This document shows positions 58,143 to 64,000 of a DNA stretch of 64,000 bases, piece after piece. Under the pieces are notes generated by a model. That model did no database searches and was not told the DNA's origin. It saw only the letters and a program-made list of their open reading frames with translations. The stretch's first letter is position 1, and each line of letters starts with the position of its first letter. The stretch spans positions 56,188,987 to 56,252,986 of the forward strand of contig OU744726.1 in assembly GCA_916613615.1 (NCBI GenBank), read 5' to 3'. This stretch comes from Steromphala cineraria. Lineage: Eukaryota; Mollusca; Gastropoda; Trochida; Trochidae. The position numbers and the translations under genes were made by a program.

Positions 58143-58230
58143 GCAGTGACAGACAGACAGACAGACAGATAAATTTATTTACATCTCACTCAGTGTATGT
58201 TATGTAAGATTCAGCAAACAACAGACCATC
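58143..58230 (-). repeat. (GACA)n tract and a second LINE-like 3' tail
   Basis: A run of GACAGACAGACAGACAGACA is followed by sequence resembling the LINE 3' UTR next to the (GACA)n at 44145 (TTTATTTACATCTCACTCAG versus TTTATTAGAGTCTCACCCCA). This suggests another related LINE inserted in the same orientation at the same microsatellite. Confidence 0.55.
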
Positions 58231-58529
58231 AGATTATCACTTTAAACAGACATGTCTAGCCATAACGGCGCCAATTTAACAAGGCAGTCGCCGTTTTGCG
58301 TCATTTAAAGGGTTTTGAAATATACGATACTACATGTTTATACAATATTTATTGGCTTGAATAAATCGTTATTGAGTCGTCGGATAACTAAGCTTTCGGA
58401 ATATACAAAAATTGAGTGTTTATTGTGAATATTTGTATGTTAAATGAATGATTAAAAAGGTGTTATTTCCCGTTGAAACATGATCATTAGGTGAAACTAC
58501 TCACCTACTGCTACGTCACAGTAGGTAGA

Positions 58530-58715
58530 CACGCTCGGGACACGCTTCAGTGACCACAGATTCTGTTCGCCGGAGCTAATTAGGCAGTGTATTTTAAAAC
58601 CCGTATTTAGGCAAGTTGCCGTCCGATTTCGAAAATTCAAAATTGACTCTGATTCCAATTACATGCCGCTCTTTATGAATCCCGAAAGTGACCATAGACC
58701 ATTTCAGTCCCCCTT
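58530..58715. repeat. Dispersed repeat, inverted copy of 16905-17110
   Basis: Carries ATTCTGTTCGCCGG, CTAATTAGGCAG, TTATGAATCCCGAAAGT and CCATTTCAGTCC, matching the 17 kb copy in reverse order and strand. Confidence 0.6.
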
Positions 58716-58784
58716 TAAAACTGTTAATATTGTGATTGATTGTACTCGGATTAAGTGAGATGTAAGTCAGTTACTAGCATAGTA

Positions 58785-58905
58785 AATTGTATGCATCAAA
58801 TAACGGCAGAAACACTTTGTCCTCGAGCCAGTATTCAGCTCCGCCTCGTACTGGCCTCTCGGACAAGGTGTCCCTGCCATTATCCGATGCATACAATTCA
58901 ATACA
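58785..58905. repeat. Imperfect fold-back (about 50-bp arms)
   Basis: TTGTATGCATC(A)…CGGCAG…TTTGTCC…CAGTA on the left pairs with TACTGGCC…GGACAA…CTGCCATTATCCGATGCATACAA on the right. Several mismatches are present. It is followed by further GGTTATC palindromes to about 58985. Confidence 0.65.
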
Positions 58906-58985
58906 CCACGTGGTGTGGTTATCAATAGTGATAGCTAGGTCGTTATCCTGGATAACCAATCCATGGTTTGGTTATCAGATAACCA

Positions 58986-59299
58986 CAATGGGTTGATTAT
59001 CAGAGAACAAACATGGACGACAATACATGAACGGTTGCCTCGGCCCGATACGGCAGGTCTTCGGCTTTCGCCTCAGACCTTCCCGTATCGTCCCTCGGAA
59101 AAAACTTATCCTTGACGTGATACTAAAACACATCTCGAAATGATTGCTAAAAGTGAACGCAAAAAAGGTTATTTTATTATTGTCAATTGTTACCCCCAAT
59201 AATCATTTAATGTACAATCCAATACACAAAATTGCAAGGAGCACAATTGAAAGAGCTAATGATACACTACGATAAAACCCACCTTAATTCCGTCCTGAG
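58986..59299. other. Non-coding stretch
   Basis: No gene. CGATACGGCAGGTCTTCGGC and GCCTCAGACCTTCCCGTATCG (59047-59090) form another small inverted repeat. Confidence 0.4.
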
Positions 59300-60480
59300 A
59301 ATACCATAAAAAATAGAGCCATGGGCTCTGTAGCTCATCAGACTTTTGATGGAATAGTTTTTAAAAGGTTTTGACCCATGTGACCCATATTGGGGTCAAG
59401 GGGTAACCAAATGTAAAATTTAGAATCTTAATTGGCCAAAGAGTCTACACACAACTTTTCAGCTCTCTAGACCTTTTGGAACTGGAGAAGAAGATGAAAA
59501 TAGGTTTTTAAGGTTTTGACCCCTGTGACCCCATTTCTTCAACGATCGTAAATTCCACCAACTCTTTCTCTACACAATGCCAGTGGCAACTACTTGTGGT
59601 TGTAAATGAGTTTCGGTCGCTTGATTACTCTTCTTCCAACGGCCTTGAGTCGATTTCTGACAGTTTGAGAATGGTGTGGAAGCCATTGGCGTTTAAGGGT
59701 TGTACTAGAAGCGAAAGGATACCTTCTTACTTGCCTTAGCCACAGGGGTTCGAATCTCGGAGTGGACAATATAATAAAAAATAGAGCCATTGGCTCTGTA
59801 GCTCATCAACCTCCGTAACAATTTGGTTGGGGTGTGGCAAATGTGTTTCCCCCCTTAGAAAGGGACACAGGGTCACCAAATGTACACTTTAGAATCCTAT
59901 TCTAAATTAGGAGTCTGCACACAAAGTTTCCGGTTTCTAGGTCTCATGCTTCTTGAGAAAAAAATATGAAAATAGGTTTTAAGGGTGTGGCCCCTGAGGC
60001 CCTTAATAGGGGCCACAGGGTCACCAAAGTTACAGATTATAATTCCCACTAGTCATAGAATCTATACACAAGATTTTAGCTTTCTAAGCCTTTTGGTTCT
60101 GGCAAGGACCCTGTATTTAGGGTCCTTGGTTCTGGAGAAGAAGAAGAAAACAGGTTTTTAGGGCGTGGCCCTCATTAGAGGTCACAGGGTCACCAAAGTT
60201 ACAAATTATAATCCCCACTAGCCAAGGAGTCTGTACACAAAGTTTCAGCTTTCTAAGCCTTTTGATTCTGGAGAAGAGGGAGAAAATAGGTTTTTAGGGC
60301 GTGGCAACTGTGGCCCTTATTAAGTGTCACCAAAGTTACAATTTATAATCGCCATCTAGTCAAGGAGTCCATATACAGGATTACAGCTTTCTGCGCCTTT
60401 TGGTTCTGGTGAAGAAGTCGAAATCCGCAAAGTTTAGAAGATGAGCTAAAAACTAAATCTCAAAACCTGGACGTTTGCAA
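59300..60480 (+). repeat. Tandem-monomer element with AGAGCCATTGGCTCT head
   Basis: Heads AGAGCCATGGGCTCTGTAGC and AGAGCCATTGGCTCTGTAGC occur at 59317 and 59777, each followed by GCTCATCA. Downstream are monomers with GGTCACAGGGTCACCAAAGT, AGTCTGTACACAAAGTTTCA, TTCTAAGCCTTTTGGTTCTG and GAGAAGAAG. The element ends near GATGAGCTAAA, the inverted form of the head's TAGCTCATC. Same family as 62425-64000. Confidence 0.75.
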
Positions 60481-61721
60481 TCATAGATCGTTATCATATG
60501 TTGAGATAAACCTGCATCTCAAATTCGAAGCAAATCGATCATGAAATAAAGATTTTAGCTTAATTCTCGATCAGAAATAGAAAACGCCTCTCATTGGTCA
60601 ATTTCCACGAGTGCCCGTGTGTCATTTCAAATTGATAGCTGTTTGCTTATGGTAGAGTAATGACGTCCATTTTTTTCTTGAAAGATCCTTGAAAGAATGA
60701 CCCACTCCCAGAAGACCAATAATCTGCCACTTCACAGCCTCTGACATTCTAGCACCAGGCATTCTTACAATGGTTGAACGGCTTTGTATCAACGTTGTTA
60801 CAACATAAATTGATCACGAAGCCCTTTCTGCAAATTTCGGAAATCGTGGACTACGAAAACGTGACAAAATCAAACCTACAATATAGCATAGTGATGGGTA
60901 CATATAACATTAAGGGTAAGTATGCCCACTCCCCGGGGAATCGGTCAAGGAAAAGGACTTTAGATCGTTGAAGAGGTCGTTCTCTTTCTTATAGGCCGAA
61001 AAACATCACAGGACATTTAAAATCACTTGCCAAGCCTTGTTGGAAGTTGAAAAGAGTCACCCATAAAATCTCGCCTGAATCATTCAAGTTCTAGATGAAC
61101 GAGGACCTACCAAGTCTTCAAGTCAACTCCTTTTGTCTGACCGTTGGATTTAGCGTGATTTCGGCACTTTCTTCTTTCGTCGCATTTTTTGGTCATATTT
61201 TTTCTATACTTCTTAAAAATCTATCAGTTACCTACTTATCTAAAATTCTATACTTAATAAAATCCTACTTTAAATTAGAGAAATTTCTGTCTGAACCGAA
61301 TCCTTACGTACCCCACCTTGCACCTACAACTTTTATAGCATCGTCCCACATTGTAAATCTAAAATCAAGTCAATGTTAATATCGTATCTTATTATCAATA
61401 TGCGCATGTTCCAGTGACATTCGCAAATAATTTTGGTAACATTGTCATTACACAAAGTTACAACATTGAAATAACAACTGAGTGGTGTTATTATGAAAAA
61501 ACTTCTGTTCGTTAATTCTCATACAGATTTGCATACAGTGTTTTTTCACAATCTGTGAACAATCTCGTTGATCAGTGTATAGCCTATACATGTCACAACC
61601 AGCGTTATGATAAGACTCCAAATGTCTTCCCTTCCACGCTGTGTCGCTGAACCTTTTTAGATCCAACTGTATCGTAGCAAAACCAACATGATAATTTAGA
61701 AACCTACTTAGCAACTGCATG

Positions 61722-61790
61722 CCGTATTTCCTCTAATGACTCCCCGGCGCTTATTAGAGGCCCGGCGCTTATTAGAGCAAATACGGTACA
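61722..61790. repeat. Short hairpin element with CGGCGCTTATTAGAG direct repeats
   Basis: GCCGTATTTCCTCTAAT at the left and TTAGAGCAAATACGG at the right are imperfect inverted repeats. Between them CCGGCGCTTATTAGAG occurs twice. Confidence 0.55.
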
Positions 61791-62081
61791 TTGTCCGGCA
61801 CATTTCCTTGTTTATAAAACACGTTTCACAAGCAACAACGAAAAAGACAAGTAATTTTCCCTGTCACCTTCAACATTCGTCTATATTTTCTGCCACTTCC
61901 ATTTGTACATACTTATTGACAGGGTAATTCACTTGCCTTAATTGATCTCTTAAATCGAATTCTTCGCTATTCTCGAGTCAAATTGCATCATCTTATCATA
62001 GAACACATTGCCAGAGATACTCCAACGCTAACCTTACATTCATACTGATTGATTTATTCCTGCTCTTAATCTATTTTTCGT

Positions 62082-62267
62082 GCGGGCTAGGTCACATTTA
62101 CTTCACCCGGAAGTTTACAATGGTTGGCGACATGACAGCACCCAAGTGGCTTCTTGAATCTCACTTGTCAAACGTCCAGTATGATGTAACTTCAGCCAAC
62201 GAGAATTCAGGAGTGTGTTCGGTACGAGCCCGGTCGACCACGGCCGGGCGAAGTAAATGTAACTAGA
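62082..62267. repeat. Small MITE-like element
   Basis: CTAGGTCACATTTACTTCACC near the left and GGCGAAGTAAATGTAACTAG near the right are inverted repeats of about 20 bp, about 185 bp apart overall, with no coding content. Confidence 0.5.
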
Positions 62268-62424
62268 CTCACTTCGCAAAAAATGAGTTAGAAATAGACA
62301 TTAAAAAATAAATAAATCTGAAGGTAAGATAAGCCCGAGTATCTGAGGATACACGTTCAATCGATTCTAAGTGAACTTTTAGTTGAAATGTGCGCTTAAA
62401 GAGTATACTACAAACATAACAGGG

Positions 62425-64000
62425 CTTACAGGCCTGATGAGCTAAACATTTATTAATAATGCAACTCTATATCACTAAGAAATAAAATAGAGCCATTGGC
62501 TCTGTAGCTCATCAGGCTTCATCATCAATTATGCTGTACAGTGTGGTCAATGTGATTCCCCCTTTGTAGAAGCCACAGGGTCACCATTCATAAAATTCAG
62601 TATATAGGGGACAAGTTTCAGTTTTCTAGGCCTTTACTTCTGATGAAGAAGATGGAAATAGATTTGAAGGACGTTCCTGTTGCCTTTATAAGGGGCAACA
62701 GGGTCACCAAAGCTACAATTCATAATCATCACTAGTCAAGGAGTCTGTACATAAAGTTGCAGCTTTCTAGGCCTTATACTTCTGGAGAAGAAGATGAAAA
62801 TAAGTTTTTAGGGCGTGGCCCGTGGCCCTTATTAGGGGTCACAGGGCCACCAAAGCTACAATTTATAATCTTCACTAGTCAAGGAGTCTGTACACAAAGT
62901 TTCAGCTTTCTAGGACTTATGCTTCTGGAAAGAAGATGAAAATAGGTTTTAAGGGCTTGACCCCTGTGGCCCTTATTAGGGGTCACAGGGCCACCAAAGC
63001 TACAATTTATAATCTTCACTAGTCAAGGAGTCTGTACACAAAGTTTCAGCTTTCTAGGACTTATGCTTCTGGAAAGAAGATGAAAATAGGTTTTAAGGGC
63101 TTGACCCCTGTGGCCCTTATAAGGGGCCACAGGGCCACGAAAGCTACAATTTATAATCCTCACTAGTCAAGGAGTCTGTACACAAGGTTTTAGCTTTCTG
63201 GGCCTCATGCTTCTGGAGAAGAAGATGAAAATAGGTTTTAAGGGCGTGGCCCCTGTGGCCCTTATAAGGGGCCACAGGGTCACTAAAGCTACAATTTATA
63301 ATCCTCACTAGTCAAGGAGTCTGTACACAAGGTTTTAGCTTTCTAGGCCTTATGCTTCTGGAGAAGAAGATGAAAATAGGTTTTAAGGGCTTGGCCCCTG
63401 TGGCCCTTATTAGGGGCCACAGGGCCACTAAAGCTACAATTTATAATCCTCACTAGTCAAGGAGTCTGTACACAAGGTTTTAGCTTTCTAGGCCTTATGC
63501 TTCTGGAGAAGAAGATGAAAATAGGTTTTTAGGGCGTGGCCCCTGTGGTCCTTATTAGGGGCCACAGGGCCACCAAAGCTACAATTTTTAATCCTTACTA
63601 GTCAAGGAGTCTGTACACAAAGTTGCAGCTTTCTAGGCATTATGCTTCTGGAGAAGAAGATGAAAATAGGTTTTTAGGGCTTGGCCCCTGTGGCCCTTAT
63701 TAGGGGCCACAGGGCCACTAAAGCTACAATTTATAATCCTCACTAGTCAAGGAGTCTGTACACAAGGTTTTAGCTTTCTAGGCCTTATGCTTCTGGAGAA
63801 GAAGATGAAAATAGGTTTTTAGGGCGTGGCCCCTGTGGCCCTTATTAGGGGCCACAGGGCCACTAAAGCTACAATTTATAATCCTCACTAGTCAAGGAGT
63901 CTGTACACAAGGTTTTAGCTTTCTAGGCCTTATGCTTCTGGAGAAGAAGATGAAAATAGGTTTTTAGGGCGTGGCCCCTGTGGCCCTTATTAGGGGCCAC
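62425..64000 (+). repeat. 145-bp tandem array running off the window end
   Basis: It begins with AGAGCCATTGGCTCTGTAGC (about 62489), preceded by an inverted copy of the following GCTCATCAGGC (about 62425-62438). From about 62690, monomers of 144-145 bp repeat at least nine times with very few differences and continue past 64000. Each contains CTAGTCAAGGAGTCTGTACA, TTCTAGGCCTTATGCTTCTG, GAGAAGAAGATGAAAATAGG and a hairpin GGCCCCTGTGGCCCTTATTA / GGGGCCACAGGG. No frame is maintained because 145 is not a multiple of three. Confidence 0.9.

Larger units (their letters stand above)
60481..62424. other. Mostly non-coding stretch
   Basis: No gene recognised. Two small inverted-repeat segments are listed separately. 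The open frame 61095-61379 has a hydrophobic Ser/Phe/Leu-rich stretch but no start context or homology that I recognise. Confidence 0.4.

Noticed and set aside
59640..59765. Possible tRNA gene or SINE around GGGGTTCGAATCTCGG
   Set aside because: A good box B is present, but no box A at the right distance and no cloverleaf could be drawn; at most a SINE fragment.

Overview
This 64 kb window is AT-rich animal DNA with spliced genes, long introns and many transposable elements. It most likely comes from a lophotrochozoan, probably a mollusc. The only host gene I can support is a Pax gene whose paired domain is of the Pox neuro (Poxn) type. The interspersed repeats also suggest a mollusc: tandem arrays ending in CCCCC/GGGGG hairpins, GTTTCCATGGAAAC monomers and AGTTATCTCCC motifs. 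The species cannot be fixed from the sequence alone.

Layout. (1) 1-16.7 kb holds the Poxn-like gene on the + strand. It has a TATA/Inr promoter at 1992-2021, a non-coding first exon, and coding exons at 4934-4946, 6376-6596, 7057-7477 and 16114-16517, giving 352 residues. Its introns contain a 38-bp and a 33-bp minisatellite and several MITEs. (2) 16.7-25.4 kb is non-coding, with small inverted-repeat elements. (3) 25.4-32.7 kb is a retroelement graveyard: a decayed DIRS-like element and an internally deleted Ty3/gypsy-like LTR element, both on the - strand. (4) 32.2-43 kb holds tandem-monomer repeat arrays, a 1.3 kb element dense in CGTTCT/CAGTTC motifs, a piggyBac-type MITE and a fold-back element. 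(5) 44.1-58.2 kb is a nested set of insertions. One LINE on the - strand is split by about 11 kb of inserted DNA. The insert consists of two head-to-tail members (E1 and E2) of one element family. E1 in turn carries a complete-looking 6,512-bp DNA transposon (48196-54707) and a TTAA-flanked MITE. (6) 58.2-64 kb holds more repeats and ends inside a 145-bp tandem array.

The most notable item is the 6.5 kb transposon. It has 624-bp, nearly identical terminal inverted repeats and a TTTAT target duplication that an adjacent sister copy of the empty site confirms. Two spliced genes lie on opposite strands, with the exons of one sitting in the introns of the other. The + strand gene encodes a 218-residue protein with an SRF-like MADS box and a C-terminal PHD finger. 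The - strand gene encodes a protein of about 874 codons that resembles DUF6589-type proteins and has transposase-like acidic and zinc-finger motifs, with one in-frame stop. I know of no described transposon with this MADS-PHD plus DUF6589-like arrangement, so I take it to be the best candidate for an undescribed system.
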